From assembly GCF_036781485.1 (NCBI RefSeq), contig NZ_DAIQAX010000002.1, positions 71,482 through 135,481 on the forward strand: a DNA stretch of 64,000 bases. Direction: 5' to 3'. Every line of letters starts with the position of its first letter. Position 1 is the first letter of the stretch. Source of the DNA: Thermocrinis sp. GTDB lineage: Bacteria; Aquificota; Aquificia; Aquificales; Aquificaceae. The notes below the pieces were generated by a model. That model did not search any database. It was not told the origin of the DNA and worked only from the letters and a program-made list of their open reading frames with translations. The position numbers were made by a program, and so were the translations under genes. This document shows positions 40,582-49,525 of this stretch, piece after piece.

Positions 40582-42477
40582 TCAGTCTTCCAATGTGGAA
40601 ATATCGCCTACTGGTAGGCCAAGCTCCTGTGCTTTTAAAACCCTCCTCATTATCTTTCCGCTTCTTGTCTTGGGAAGTTTTTCCACAAACTCTATCTCAT
40701 CGGGGACTGCAATAGCACCCAAAACCTGTCTTACATGTTGCTTTATATCTTCCTTCAGCCTATCGGAAGGTTCCACACCTTTCTTAAGTATTACAAAAGC
40801 TTTTATAGATTCTCCTTTTATCTCGTGAGGCTTTCCTATAACCGCCGCCTCCGCCACTGCGCTATGGTCCACCAAAGCAGACTCCACTTCCATAGTGCCT
40901 ATTCTGTGCCCTGCTACGTTCAAAACATCATCCGCCCTTCCAAGGATCATTATGTAACCTTCTTCGTCGTAAGTGGCCAAGTCCCCTGTAAAGTAAACAT
41001 TTCCTGGAATAGCAGTCCAATACTTTTCATACCTTTCTGGCTCTCCCCAACAAGTTCTGAGCATGGATGGCCAGGGAGTTTTTATTATTAAATTCCCCAC
41101 AGTGTTTGGAGGCAAGGGGTTTCCTGAACCGTCCACCACCGCTGGCTCTATGGTAAAGAAGGGCTTCCCAGCCTTTCCTGGCTTTGCCGGATAGGATGGG
41201 ATAGTGGTTATCATGTGGGCGCCCGTTTCTGTTTGCCACCATGTATCCACTATTACGCATTTCCCCCTTCCTATGTTTTTGTAATACCACTCCCAAGCTT
41301 CCGGATTTATAGGCTCGCCCACACTACCCAGAATTCTCAGAGAAGAAAGGTCGTACTTGGCTGGCCACTCCTCTCCGTACCTCATAAACATTCTTATAGC
41401 AGTGGGTGCGGTGTAAAAGATATTTACTCTATACTTTTCTACATAACTCCACCATCTGCCCGGGTCTGGATAATCTGGCGCACCCTCCACAGTTAGAGAA
41501 GTTAGCCCATTGGCAAGGGGTCCATAAACTATGTAAGAGTGTCCTGTTATCCATCCAATATCTGCGGTGCACCAGTAGATGTCATCCTCGTGGGCGTCAA
41601 AGACTACCTTGGTAGTGTAGTATGTTCCCACCATATAACCACCGGTGGTATGAAGAACTCCCTTTGGCTTTCCTGTTGTGCCAGATGTATAAAGGATAAA
41701 TAGAGGGTCCTCTGCGTCCATAACTTCGGGCTCACAAGCAGGAGATGATTCCTGTATGAGCTTATCTAAGCTCACAAGCTGTGGATTTTCTCCGTTTAAC
41801 ACATCTTTGTCTCTATCCCATACAACCACCTTATCCACAAAAGAAAACCCATCTATTGCCCTTAAAGCTGTTGAAAGTAAATCTATCTTCTTTCCCCTCC
41901 TCTTTGTGTACGTTGCTGTAATCACGATTTTTGCCTTTGCATCTTCTATCCTTGTTCTGAGTGCACCTTCACTAAAGCCCGCAAACACAACGCTATGAAT
42001 GGCACCAATTCTAGCACATGCTAACATACAAGCAATAGCCTCTATGGTGTTTGGCATGTAAATAGAAATTCTGTCTCCCTTTCTTACACCTAAGGACTTT
42101 AAGCCGTTTGCTATTCTACTAACAAGTTCTAAGAGTTCCCCATAAGTTATCTTCTTTTCGTTGTTTTCCTCATCTAGCCATATGTAGGCTACTTTGTTCC
42201 TTCTGCCATTGTTTACGTGCCTGTCCAAACAGTTGTAAGTAATGTTTGTCTTAGCTCCTACAAACCACTGAGCGTACGGAAACTGCCAATCCAAAACCTT
42301 GTCCCATTTTTTAAACCAGTGAAGCTCTTCTGCCACCTTGGCCCAAAAGCCTTCTCTGTCCCTTATTGACTCTTGATAAAGAGTCTCGTAATCCTTGATC
42401 CAAGCCCTGTCTAAGACATCCTTGGGAGGATGGTACTTGTCTTCCACCTTTAAAAGGACCTCATCTTTTGCCTCCAT
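40582..42477 (-). CDS. acs: Acetyl-CoA synthetase
   Basis: AMP-forming enzyme that activates acetate. 631 residues with the adenylation motifs YTSGTTGKPKGVLHTTGGYMVG, ADIGWITGHSYIVYGPL, WWQTETGAHMI, and the C-terminal GDLATYDEEGYIMILGRADDVLNVAGHRIGTMEVE plus the acetyl-regulated lysine region PKTRSGKIMRR. AAGGAGG precedes ATG 42477 by six bases. It runs divergently from an Na+ symporter pair likely to import acetate. Confidence 0.97.
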   Translation of the reverse strand: MEAKDEVLLKVEDKYHPPKDVLDRAWIKDYETLYQESIRDREGFWAKVAEELHWFKKWDKVLDWQFPYAQWFVGAKTNITYNCLDRHVNNGRRNKVAYIWLDEENNEKKITYGELLELVSRIANGLKSLGVRKGDRISIYMPNTIEAIACMLACARIGAIHSVVFAGFSEGALRTRIEDAKAKIVITATYTKRRGKKIDLLSTALRAIDGFSFVDKVVVWDRDKDVLNGENPQLVSLDKLIQESSPACEPEVMDAEDPLFILYTSGTTGKPKGVLHTTGGYMVGTYYTTKVVFDAHEDDIYWCTADIGWITGHSYIVYGPLANGLTSLTVEGAPDYPDPGRWWSYVEKYRVNIFYTAPTAIRMFMRYGEEWPAKYDLSSLRILGSVGEPINPEAWEWYYKNIGRGKCVIVDTWWQTETGAHMITTIPSYPAKPGKAGKPFFTIEPAVVDGSGNPLPPNTVGNLIIKTPWPSMLRTCWGEPERYEKYWTAIPGNVYFTGDLATYDEEGYIMILGRADDVLNVAGHRIGTMEVESALVDHSAVAEAAVIGKPHEIKGESIKAFVILKKGVEPSDRLKEDIKQHVRQVLGAIAVPDEIEFVEKLPKTRSGKIMRRVLKAQELGLPVGDISTLED

Positions 42478-42554
42478 GTTAGACCTCCTTTTTGTTTAAA
42501 AATTATAAAAGGATTTTTTGGAAAAATTAGCCCCTTGCTCGCAAAATTCAAAAG

Positions 42555-42574
42555 TATATGATTAAAATCGTATA
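42555..42574. promoter_or_regulatory. 20-bp operator-like palindrome between acs and the symporter genes
   Basis: TATATGATT (42555-42563), AA, AATCGTATA (42566-42574): inverted halves matching at 8 of 9 positions. It lies near the middle of the 219-base divergent spacer 42478-42696, where a dimeric regulator could control both sides. The spacer also has attata (42502-42507, minus-strand -10 for acs) and TTGACT (42633-42638) with TAAACT (42655-42660) for the symporter side. No regulator gene is adjacent. Confidence 0.45.
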
Positions 42575-42696
42575 TTTTTGAAATTAAAAACCGCTTAACA
42601 TGGCAAATAATTATATGAATAGTCTTATAAACTTGACTATATTCCAAAAATTGCTAAACTAAATAAATCAAAAACCTATAAAAAGGAGGTGGTAGC

Positions 42697-42954
42697 ATGC
42701 TATCAAAGGAGCAACTGCAAAGCTATTGGCGGGAAAACCGCAACCTTATGTATCTAGTCCTTGTTATTTGGGCTTTGGTCTCCTATGGAGCAGCTCTCAT
42801 AGCTGGTTGGCTTAACAAGATAGTTATTTTTGGCTTTCCATTAGGTTATTACATGGGCTCCCAGGGTTCGCTAATAGTTTTCATTCTACTTTTAGTTTTT
42901 TATGCAAAAAGTATGAATGAAATTGACAAAAAGTATGGTGTAGAGGAGGAGTGA
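42697..42954 (+). CDS. DUF4212 small subunit of Na+/solute symporter
   Basis: 85 residues with two membrane segments. Its family pattern SYWRENRNLMYLVLVIWALVSYGAAL and GFPLGYYMGSQGSLIVF is that of the small partner of VC_2705-type symporters. AAGGAGGT precedes the ATG. One base separates its stop from the large subunit. Confidence 0.92.
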   Translation: MLSKEQLQSYWRENRNLMYLVLVIWALVSYGAALIAGWLNKIVIFGFPLGYYMGSQGSLIVFILLLVFYAKSMNEIDKKYGVEEE

Positions 42955-42955
42955 C

Positions 42956-44956
42956 ATGACGCAGGAGGCTTTTGTAAGCAGATTAAAAAAGGTCTATTCT
43001 ATTTACACCGGTGGCCTCATACTTCTTCTTATCCTATTAGGCATAGGAGAAAAACTCTTCGGATTGTCTCCAGTCTTTATAGGTTATGTTTTTCTCTTTG
43101 GAACCATTGCGGTTTATGCAGCTATAGGAATTATTTCAAGGACGGGAAAGGTTGCTGAGTATTATGTGGCAGGAAGAAGAGTTCCGGCAGTCTTCAACGG
43201 AATGGCTACTGCGGCGGACTGGATGTCTGCGGCGTCTTTTATCGGAATGGCTGGCGCTTTGGCTTTGCAAGGCTACAATGGGCTTGCCTTTATAATGGGA
43301 TGGACGGGCGGATATGTTCTGTTGGGTGTTCTCATAGCACCCTATCTTAGAAAGTTCGGAGCATATACAATTCCTGACTTTTTGGATGCAAGGTATGGAG
43401 GAAAATTCCCCCGTTTTGTAGGTATAATAGCCACCCTTATTGTTTCTTTCACTTACTTGGTTGCCCAGATAACCGGTGTGGGTATCATAGCCAGCAGACT
43501 TTTGGGTATTCCTTTTGAAGTAGGTGTTTTCTTAGGTTTGGTTGGCATACTTGTTTGCTCCTTCTTGGGAGGAATGAGGGCGGTAACTTGGACCCAGGTA
43601 GCACAGTATATAGTGCTGATAATCGCTTACCTAATCCCAGTTACGGTTCTCTCTTTCAAATACACAGGAAATCCCGTATCCCAAATATCTTACGGCTTTG
43701 CCCTACAGGGAATTGAGCGAAAATTCGCTCAGCTGAAGGATGATCCAAAGGAGCAAGAAGTTAGAGAAATCCACAAGAAAAGGGCAGAGGAGCTAAAAGC
43801 CAAGATTGCCGCACTACCCCAAAGCTGGGAAGAAGGAAAGAAAGAGCTTGAAGCAAAGCTTGCATCCCTGCCACCAGATGATCCAAGCAGGGCTGAGCTT
43901 GAGCAAAAGCTAAAAGAGTATCCAAAGTCTCCCAAAGAAGCTAAGGAAAAATGGACACAGGCTATGAAGGATGCAGAAGCTGCCTCTAAGCCTCCTAAAT
44001 CTTACGTTGCTCCACCTTCTGACGCAAAGGGCATGGCAAACTTCTTAGCCCTAACCCTAATGCTAATGTTGGGAACAGCGGGATTACCTCACGTCATAAT
44101 GAGGTTTTACACCACACCCACCGTCAGAGAGGCAAGGACCTCTGCAGGATGGGCACTCTTCTTCATACTGCTCCTTTACATAACCGCACCCGCTTACGCA
44201 GCCTTTGGAAGGTATGAGATGTTAAACCTGGTAGGAAAAGCTTTTTCTGAGATGCCCTCGTGGGTAGAAAGGTGGGCAAAGGTGGGCCTCATCACCATAA
44301 AGGACCTAAACGGTGATGGTATTATCCAATTTGCGGAGATAAAGATACATCCCGACATGATAGTCCTTGCCACACCTGAAATTGCAGGTCTTCCCTATGT
44401 CATAGCTGGTTTTGTTGCAGCTGGTGGTCTTGCGGCAGCGCTTTCTACAGCGGACGGTCTTTTAATTACCATATCCAACGCCATATCCCACGACCTGTAT
44501 TACAAGATCATTAACCCAAATCTTTCTCCTTCCACAAGGGTTAAGATAGGAAAGGCCCTACTCTTGATTGTTGCTTTACTGGGTGCTTATGTAGCTTCCT
44601 TCAGATTAGCTATAATAGTTGAACTCGTTGCTTGGGCTTTCTCTCTGGCTGCATCTTCCCTGTTCCCAGCGCTGGTGCTTGGAATATGGGACAAAAGAAC
44701 TAACAAATACGGTGCCATAGCCGGTATAATCGTGGGCCTAAGCGTCACCATAGCCTACCTAATAGCCAGCAGGTTCTACGGGTTTGAGATCTTTGGTATA
44801 AAGCCCATCGCCGCTGGTATTTTTGGCATGCCCCTCAACTTCATCGTCACGTTTATAGTCTCTCGTCTAACACCTCCACCACCTAAGGAAATACAAGAGT
44901 TTGTGGATAACATCAGGTATCCAAAGGGAGCGGTCAAGGCTGGTGCGGAAGAATGA
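42956..44956 (+). CDS. Na+/solute symporter large subunit (acetate-type, VC_2705 family)
   Basis: SSS-family transporter of 666 residues, likely for acetate given acs next door. Family segments: YYVAGRRVPAVFNGMATAADWMSAASFIGMAG, GTAGLPHVIMRFYT and GLAAALSTADGLLITISNAISHD. Two unusual parts stand out. A charged, coiled-coil-like insert lies at about residues 252-345 (REIHKKRAEELKAKIAALP, EAKLASLPPDDP). A perfect EF-hand calcium loop lies at D450-LNGDGIIQFA-E461, just before the HPDMIVLATPEIAGLPYVIAG segment. The insert is unlike a plain SSS symporter; the EF-hand may be a family trait. Confidence 0.92.
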   Translation: MTQEAFVSRLKKVYSIYTGGLILLLILLGIGEKLFGLSPVFIGYVFLFGTIAVYAAIGIISRTGKVAEYYVAGRRVPAVFNGMATAADWMSAASFIGMAGALALQGYNGLAFIMGWTGGYVLLGVLIAPYLRKFGAYTIPDFLDARYGGKFPRFVGIIATLIVSFTYLVAQITGVGIIASRLLGIPFEVGVFLGLVGILVCSFLGGMRAVTWTQVAQYIVLIIAYLIPVTVLSFKYTGNPVSQISYGFALQGIERKFAQLKDDPKEQEVREIHKKRAEELKAKIAALPQSWEEGKKELEAKLASLPPDDPSRAELEQKLKEYPKSPKEAKEKWTQAMKDAEAASKPPKSYVAPPSDAKGMANFLALTLMLMLGTAGLPHVIMRFYTTPTVREARTSAGWALFFILLLYITAPAYAAFGRYEMLNLVGKAFSEMPSWVERWAKVGLITIKDLNGDGIIQFAEIKIHPDMIVLATPEIAGLPYVIAGFVAAGGLAAALSTADGLLITISNAISHDLYYKIINPNLSPSTRVKIGKALLLIVALLGAYVASFRLAIIVELVAWAFSLAASSLFPALVLGIWDKRTNKYGAIAGIIVGLSVTIAYLIASRFYGFEIFGIKPIAAGIFGMPLNFIVTFIVSRLTPPPPKEIQEFVDNIRYPKGAVKAGAEE

Positions 44957-45186
44957 CCTTAGAGCAGTTTTTGAACTACACCCTTGCCTTCTTTATGTGG
45001 CTCGTCCTTGGGCGGGCCGCCCTTGAATTTTTTACAAAAGATCTTAACAACTTCTTTTATAGGTTTTTCTACCAATTCACGGAGCCCCTATACAAACCAT
45101 ACAGAGTAGTCTTTCCCTGCTGTCATACAGTTCTGTTGCTCATAACCCTGCTTTTGCTTAGATTTTTGGTAGTTAAAATTCTTTAA
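44953..45186 (+). CDS. Small YggT-like membrane protein of the acetate cluster
   Basis: 77 residues with two hydrophobic segments around RFFYQFTEPLYKPYRVVFP, the same plan as YggT ([12 protein letters not shown] in the YggT protein at 15492-15731). Starts in an ATGA overlap with the symporter, so it is likely translated with it. A role as an assembly or regulatory partner of the transporter is inferred from position only. Confidence 0.7.
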   Translation: MTLEQFLNYTLAFFMWLVLGRAALEFFTKDLNNFFYRFFYQFTEPLYKPYRVVFPCCHTVLLLITLLLLRFLVVKIL

Positions 45187-45192
45187 CATACC

Positions 45193-47046
45193 ATGCTTGA
45201 TGCGGAGAGGTTTCTAAAAGAGCACGAGCCCTTTAACTACTTGCCGCCAGAGATCCTTAAAAGTGTGGTTTATAGTCTGCAAGTTCAGTATTACAAAAGG
45301 GACGAGGTTATATTTCAAGAAGGACAAACACCTCTGAGCAGTTTATACATAGTTAGAAAAGGGGTTGTTCTTCTCAAAAGAGACACAGAAACTCTGGATT
45401 ATCTTCAAGAGGGAGAAAGCTTTGGTTTTGTTTCTCTACTAACTGGGAAGTCACCTTCTTCTACTGCTGTGGCTTACGAGGACTGTCTTTTGTTTTTGCT
45501 TCCTGACAAGATTTTCAAAAAACTCTGCAAAGAATACGAAACCTTTAATCAATACTTTCTCAGGAAGCTGGCAGGTAGGTTTGAAAGAAAAAAAGAAGAA
45601 GGAAATACTCTCTTAGAGAGGCTTGCTAGGGTTCAGGTGAAGGATATGAACCCAAAAAGGATACCCGTGGTAGAAGCAAACACCACTTTGGATGCAGTTA
45701 TAAATCTGATGGCAGAAGAGGATTACAGAGCTGTATTGGTCAGACTTCAAGATGGTTATGGCATCATTACAGAAAGGGACATTATAAAACGTATGCTGGC
45801 ACAGGGGAAGGATCTGACACAAACTACAGCTGCCGAAATAGCATCTTTCCCTGTATATGGTGTAGAAGAGGAAGACTATCTTATAGATGTTTTAACCCTG
45901 ATGTCCAAACACGCAATAAGGAGGGTGGTTGTTTTTTCTGATCAAAAACCCACAGGAGTTTTAGAGGATAGAGACATAATACTCTATGAAAGTAGAAATT
46001 TTGTTTTCCTCTTTAAGGAAATAGAAAAGTCAAAGGATGAAGAAGATTTAGCATTTCTATACAAGCAAACTGCTAAAGCAATTGTGGAATTAGTTTTAGA
46101 AGGAGCAGACCCAGAGAGGGTGGGTAAATACGTATCCGAGCTTAACGACCGTTTTATGAAAAAGGCAGTATTCTTGGCAATAAAAAACCTCGGGGAAGAG
46201 CCCTTAGTCCCCTTTTCCATACTCGTTCTGGGAAGCGAAGGTAGACAGGAGCAAAGTTTAAAGACGGACCAAGACAACGCCCTAATTTACAAAGAAGTCC
46301 CCATAATAGACTTTGAGCCTAAGGAGTATTTTAAAAGGTTTTCTGAAGAGTACATAAAGGTTTTGTTAAAGGTTGGCTTTCCTCCTTGTCCCGGTAATGT
46401 TATGATCTCAAACCCAGAATGGAGAGGATCTCAAGAAGAATGGAAAAAAAGGGTAAATTTATGGATAGACACACCAAAACCCGAGAATATCTTGAGTTCC
46501 GCCATATTTTTTGACTTTAGAAGCGTTTTCGGAGACAAAACTCTGGCAGATAGCCTCCAAGAATTTGTGGAAAGAAAGCTAATAGGGCAAAGTCTTTTTT
46601 TGAGTTATTTAGTCGGGGAGGGATTAAAATTTAGGCCACCTTTAACCTTTCTTAGAGGTTTTGTAGTTGAAAGGACAGGTGAACATAAAGGTGAGCTTGA
46701 TATAAAGAAAGGTGGAATCTTTCCCATAGCCCATGGCATCAGATGTGTTAGTCTTGCCAACGGAGTGCGCGAGAGAAATACCTACGACCGAATAAGAAAG
46801 CTAACAGAAAAGGGGATCATAGAAAAGAACTTTGGAAAGGATCTCTTGGAGACTTACAGATTTCTAAACATGCTACGCTTCAGAGTTCAGGCAGAAAAAA
46901 TAACAAGCGGAAATGAACCGGATAATTACTTAGATCCAAACAAGCTTTCGAAACAGGAGCGAGGAATGTTAAAGGATGCCTTTAAAGTAGTTGAAAACTT
47001 TCAAGAGCTACTCCGAGATCTTTTTAGCACAAGGTTTTTAGAATAA
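45193..47046 (+). CDS. cNMP-binding / CBS / DUF294 nucleotidyltransferase protein
   Basis: 617 residues: a cyclic-nucleotide-type sensor domain (about 15-125, QEGQTPLSSLYIVRKG), a CBS pair (about 150-270, GIITERDIIKRML and RDIILYE), a nucleotidyltransferase-like DUF294 domain with G347-S348-E349-GRQEQ and D359-Q-D361, and a DUF294 C-terminal helical domain. Such proteins often sit with Na+/acetate symporters and acs and may adjust transport to energy state. It starts seven bases after the YggT-like gene. Confidence 0.9.
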   Translation: MLDAERFLKEHEPFNYLPPEILKSVVYSLQVQYYKRDEVIFQEGQTPLSSLYIVRKGVVLLKRDTETLDYLQEGESFGFVSLLTGKSPSSTAVAYEDCLLFLLPDKIFKKLCKEYETFNQYFLRKLAGRFERKKEEGNTLLERLARVQVKDMNPKRIPVVEANTTLDAVINLMAEEDYRAVLVRLQDGYGIITERDIIKRMLAQGKDLTQTTAAEIASFPVYGVEEEDYLIDVLTLMSKHAIRRVVVFSDQKPTGVLEDRDIILYESRNFVFLFKEIEKSKDEEDLAFLYKQTAKAIVELVLEGADPERVGKYVSELNDRFMKKAVFLAIKNLGEEPLVPFSILVLGSEGRQEQSLKTDQDNALIYKEVPIIDFEPKEYFKRFSEEYIKVLLKVGFPPCPGNVMISNPEWRGSQEEWKKRVNLWIDTPKPENILSSAIFFDFRSVFGDKTLADSLQEFVERKLIGQSLFLSYLVGEGLKFRPPLTFLRGFVVERTGEHKGELDIKKGGIFPIAHGIRCVSLANGVRERNTYDRIRKLTEKGIIEKNFGKDLLETYRFLNMLRFRVQAEKITSGNEPDNYLDPNKLSKQERGMLKDAFKVVENFQELLRDLFSTRFLE

Positions 47047-47111
47047 ACGGTCTTATCTAACCTTGTGTTATACTTAACTTCATAAGGTTTAGCTAAGCCC
47101 TTGAAGAAAGA

Positions 47112-47534
47112 ATGAAATTCATAATCTTTCTGTGTATCTTCCTTAGCTCCTGCTCTTTGCCCAGAATTGTTATACTCGGCGATTATCTTACTGCAGAGGA
47201 ACACGTAAATTTAGGTTATGTTTATGAAAAACAGGGCAAGCTTGATTTAGCCGAAGAAGAGTACAAAAGGGCCATAAAAAAGGACAAAAAAAACTTTATA
47301 GCCTACTTCAACCTTGGTAATGTGTATGCTAAAAAAGGTGATTACGAAAGGGCGGAAGTTTATTATAAAAAGGCTATAAAGTTAAAGGAGGATCCGGACG
47401 TTATGAACAACCTTGCCTACGTGCTCCACAAGCAGGAGAAAAAAGAGGAAGCTCTTTCATACATAAAAAAGGCCCTTGAACTAAAAGATGATCCCTTATA
47501 TAGGGAAACATTAGAAAGCATACTTAAGGAGTGA
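47112..47534 (+). CDS. TPR-repeat lipoprotein
   Basis: 140 residues with a lipoprotein signal (LSSC, acylated C14) and three or so tetratricopeptide repeats (VNLGYVYEKQGKLDLAEEEYKRAIKKD, FNLGNVYAKKGDYERAEVYYKKAIKL, NNLAYVLHKQEKKEEALSYIKKAL). Likely a protein-interaction scaffold at the cell envelope; partner unknown. It overlaps mobA by TGATG. AACCTT...AAGGTT inverted arms lie in the 65-base spacer before it. Confidence 0.85.
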   Translation: MKFIIFLCIFLSSCSLPRIVILGDYLTAEEHVNLGYVYEKQGKLDLAEEEYKRAIKKDKKNFIAYFNLGNVYAKKGDYERAEVYYKKAIKLKEDPDVMNNLAYVLHKQEKKEEALSYIKKALELKDDPLYRETLESILKE

Positions 47535-48145
47535 TGGAATGCTACATACTCGCTGGAGGACAGAGTAAGCGTTTTGGTGAAGACAAGACCCTTTTCAGCA
47601 TAGGTGGTATGCCGTGCATCCAAAGGATAGTGCAGGAAGCTAAAGAAGTATGCAGTGAAGTTTTTGTGGTTTCAAAGGATACAGAAAAGTATAGATTTTT
47701 GAAAGATGTTAAACTTCTAAAAGATATCTCCCAAAAACAGCTACCTTTGATTGGTCTGTACACTGCTTTAAATCACACCAAGGAGGATAGGATAATTGTT
47801 CTGAGTGCAGACATGCCACTAATAAAATCTGACTTAATCTTATACCTTTGGAACAAATACGACAAAAACATAACGCTGTACGAAATTGGGGGAAAGATAT
47901 ACACATTTTTTGGAGTTTACCCAAAGGAAATCCTAAAACCCTTGGAGGAATATCTAAAAGCTGGAGGAGTGAAGGCTTTAGATTTTGTGCGTGCGGTTGG
48001 ATATACTTCAGTTAAAGAAAGCGAGATAGTCCGGTTGGGCGTCTCTACGGATGCTTTTATAAACATGAATACTAAAGAAGACGCAAGGATTATATTAGAA
48101 GTCTATGAGAGAATTAAAGCTAAAAATTTTAGGAATGACCTGTGA
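47534..48145 (+). CDS. mobA: Molybdenum cofactor guanylyltransferase
   Basis: Adds GMP to molybdopterin to make MGD. 203 residues with the nucleotidyltransferase signature LAGGQSKRFGEDKTLFSIGG and LSADMPLI. ATG 47534 in a TGATG overlap is preferred over GTG 47531. Together with the MogA/MoaB protein at 62609 it shows the host uses molybdo- or tungstoenzymes. It overlaps the copper-chaperone-like gene by 41 bases. Confidence 0.92.
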   Translation: MECYILAGGQSKRFGEDKTLFSIGGMPCIQRIVQEAKEVCSEVFVVSKDTEKYRFLKDVKLLKDISQKQLPLIGLYTALNHTKEDRIIVLSADMPLIKSDLILYLWNKYDKNITLYEIGGKIYTFFGVYPKEILKPLEEYLKAGGVKALDFVRAVGYTSVKESEIVRLGVSTDAFINMNTKEDARIILEVYERIKAKNFRNDL

Positions 48146-48317
48146 GCACTGTGTGAGAACAGTAAAGAATGCCCTTTACAGTGTAGAAGGGGTTTCCGAA
48201 GTGGAAGTTTCTCTTCAGGATCAGTTTGCTAGAGTTGTTTTGGAAGAGAGCGTATCTTTTGAGACTCTGAAGACTGCCGTAGAAAGCTTTGGATACAAAG
48301 TAGTTGATGAGGTTTGA
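48105..48317 (+). CDS. Heavy-metal-associated (CopZ-like) protein
   Basis: 70-residue ferredoxin-like HMA domain with the metal motif G10-M-T-C13-E-H-C16 and the end SFGYKVVDEV typical of copper chaperones. Starts 41 bases inside mobA and ends inside the kinase gene. No copper ATPase is in the window. Confidence 0.9.
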   Translation: MRELKLKILGMTCEHCVRTVKNALYSVEGVSEVEVSLQDQFARVVLEESVSFETLKTAVESFGYKVVDEV

Positions 48318-48909
48318 GGATGTGAAAGATAGAATAGAAAATCTACAGTATTTTAGCAAGGGTTGGCGCGGGATAATTTACAGAGGGCGCTTTGAGGAAA
48401 AAGAGGTGGCAGTAAAAGTTGCCAGAAGCGTAGAAAAGGAGTATTCCATAAGGAAGGAGGCTGATATACTTGAAAGACTAAAAGGTTACAAACATTTTCC
48501 TCAAATCTTACTAAAAGGGGAAGATTTTTTCATGTATGAGTTTATTGAAGGTAAGCCCATTGAAGAGTTAGAGCTGACACCTGAGGAAAAGTTAAAAATA
48601 TACCTTCAGGTCCTTGATGTGGCTTTTCTTTTAGACAGTTTAGAAATTAACAGGGATGAGTTTGCAAGACTTGACAAAAACCTTCTGATTGGCAAAGATA
48701 TAACGGTTTATTTACTTGACTTTGAAAGGGGACACATGAACGCTAAGAAAACTCATAACTTTACCCAATTTTTGCAATTCTTAAGGAAAGAAGGTATATT
48801 ATCCTATCAGCAGGCTGTAGAGTTAGGAAAAGCCTATAGGTCTGACCCAAAGGGCATATACGGACATGTTAAGGATATCCTTGTACGAGCTTTATCACAC
48901 TCTTCTTGA
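48307..48909 (+). CDS. Predicted Ser/Thr protein kinase (COG2112-like)
   Basis: 200 residues with a compact kinase fold: glycine-rich SKGWRGIIYRG, VAIK-type lysine in VAVKVA, helix-C glutamate in RKEADIL, hinge MYEFIEGKPI, a catalytic-loop-like INRDEFARLDKNLLI and the metal motif LLDFERG. The catalytic loop is not a standard HRD/HGD form. The family is known mainly from archaea. ATG 48307 is preferred over TTG 48304. Overlaps its neighbours on both sides. Confidence 0.75.
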   Translation: MRFEDVKDRIENLQYFSKGWRGIIYRGRFEEKEVAVKVARSVEKEYSIRKEADILERLKGYKHFPQILLKGEDFFMYEFIEGKPIEELELTPEEKLKIYLQVLDVAFLLDSLEINRDEFARLDKNLLIGKDITVYLLDFERGHMNAKKTHNFTQFLQFLRKEGILSYQQAVELGKAYRSDPKGIYGHVKDILVRALSHSS

Positions 48910-49525
48910 TATTTATGGATATCAAAACTGGTGGCCTGTGGATGAACACTATCACAAAAGCAGAGGGACAGATCCGAGGGATGAGATAATAATAGGCACA
49001 ATATTAACTCAAGGCACCGCATGGAAAAATGTAGAAAAAGCTTTAGAGAACATTAAGAAAGAAGGAGAACTCTCACTAAGGTTTATAAGAAAAACAAACC
49101 ACGAAGAGCTTGCTAAACTAATAAAACCTTCTGGTTTTTACAAAGCTAAAGCGGAAAGACTAAAACGGGTGGCTAATTTTTTTAACCCCACTGATGTGGT
49201 CAGGAAAGTCAGTAGGGAAGAATTGCTTAAAATTAAAGGTGTAGGTAAAGAATCAGCGGATGCAATTCTTCTTTATGCAGGGGATAAACTAACCTTTGTG
49301 GTGGATGCCTATACTATCAGGTTATTTAAAAGACTTTATAACATAGAGGGGGATTACGACAGGCTAAAAGCTCTTATAGAGGATAGTATTCCAAGGGATA
49401 TAACCATTTACAAAGAGTTTCATGCTTTGATAGACACCCATGCAAAGATGTACTGTAAGAGCACCCCCAGATGTGGGGAGTGCTTTTTGAAAGATTTTTG
49501 CATTAGTGCAATCCAATCCTTTTAA
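48866..49525 (+). CDS. Endonuclease III/MagIII-like DNA glycosylase
   Basis: 219 residues of the HhH-GPD superfamily with an iron-sulfur cluster (C-x5-C-x2-C-x5-C in YCKSTPRCGECFLKDFC). The HhH reads LLKIKGVGKESADAILLYAG followed by the catalytic aspartate VVDAYT. Nth lyases have lysine where this protein has E of KESADAI, so it is more like the monofunctional 3-methyladenine glycosylase MagIII. It overlaps the kinase gene by 44 bases and cytochrome c1 by 23. Confidence 0.88.
   Translation: MLRISLYELYHTLLDIYGYQNWWPVDEHYHKSRGTDPRDEIIIGTILTQGTAWKNVEKALENIKKEGELSLRFIRKTNHEELAKLIKPSGFYKAKAERLKRVANFFNPTDVVRKVSREELLKIKGVGKESADAILLYAGDKLTFVVDAYTIRLFKRLYNIEGDYDRLKALIEDSIPRDITIYKEFHALIDTHAKMYCKSTPRCGECFLKDFCISAIQSF

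Noticed and set aside
42500..42540. Sigma-54 promoter upstream of acs or the symporter
   Set aside because: GG and GC pairs are present but not at the required GG-N10-GC spacing.
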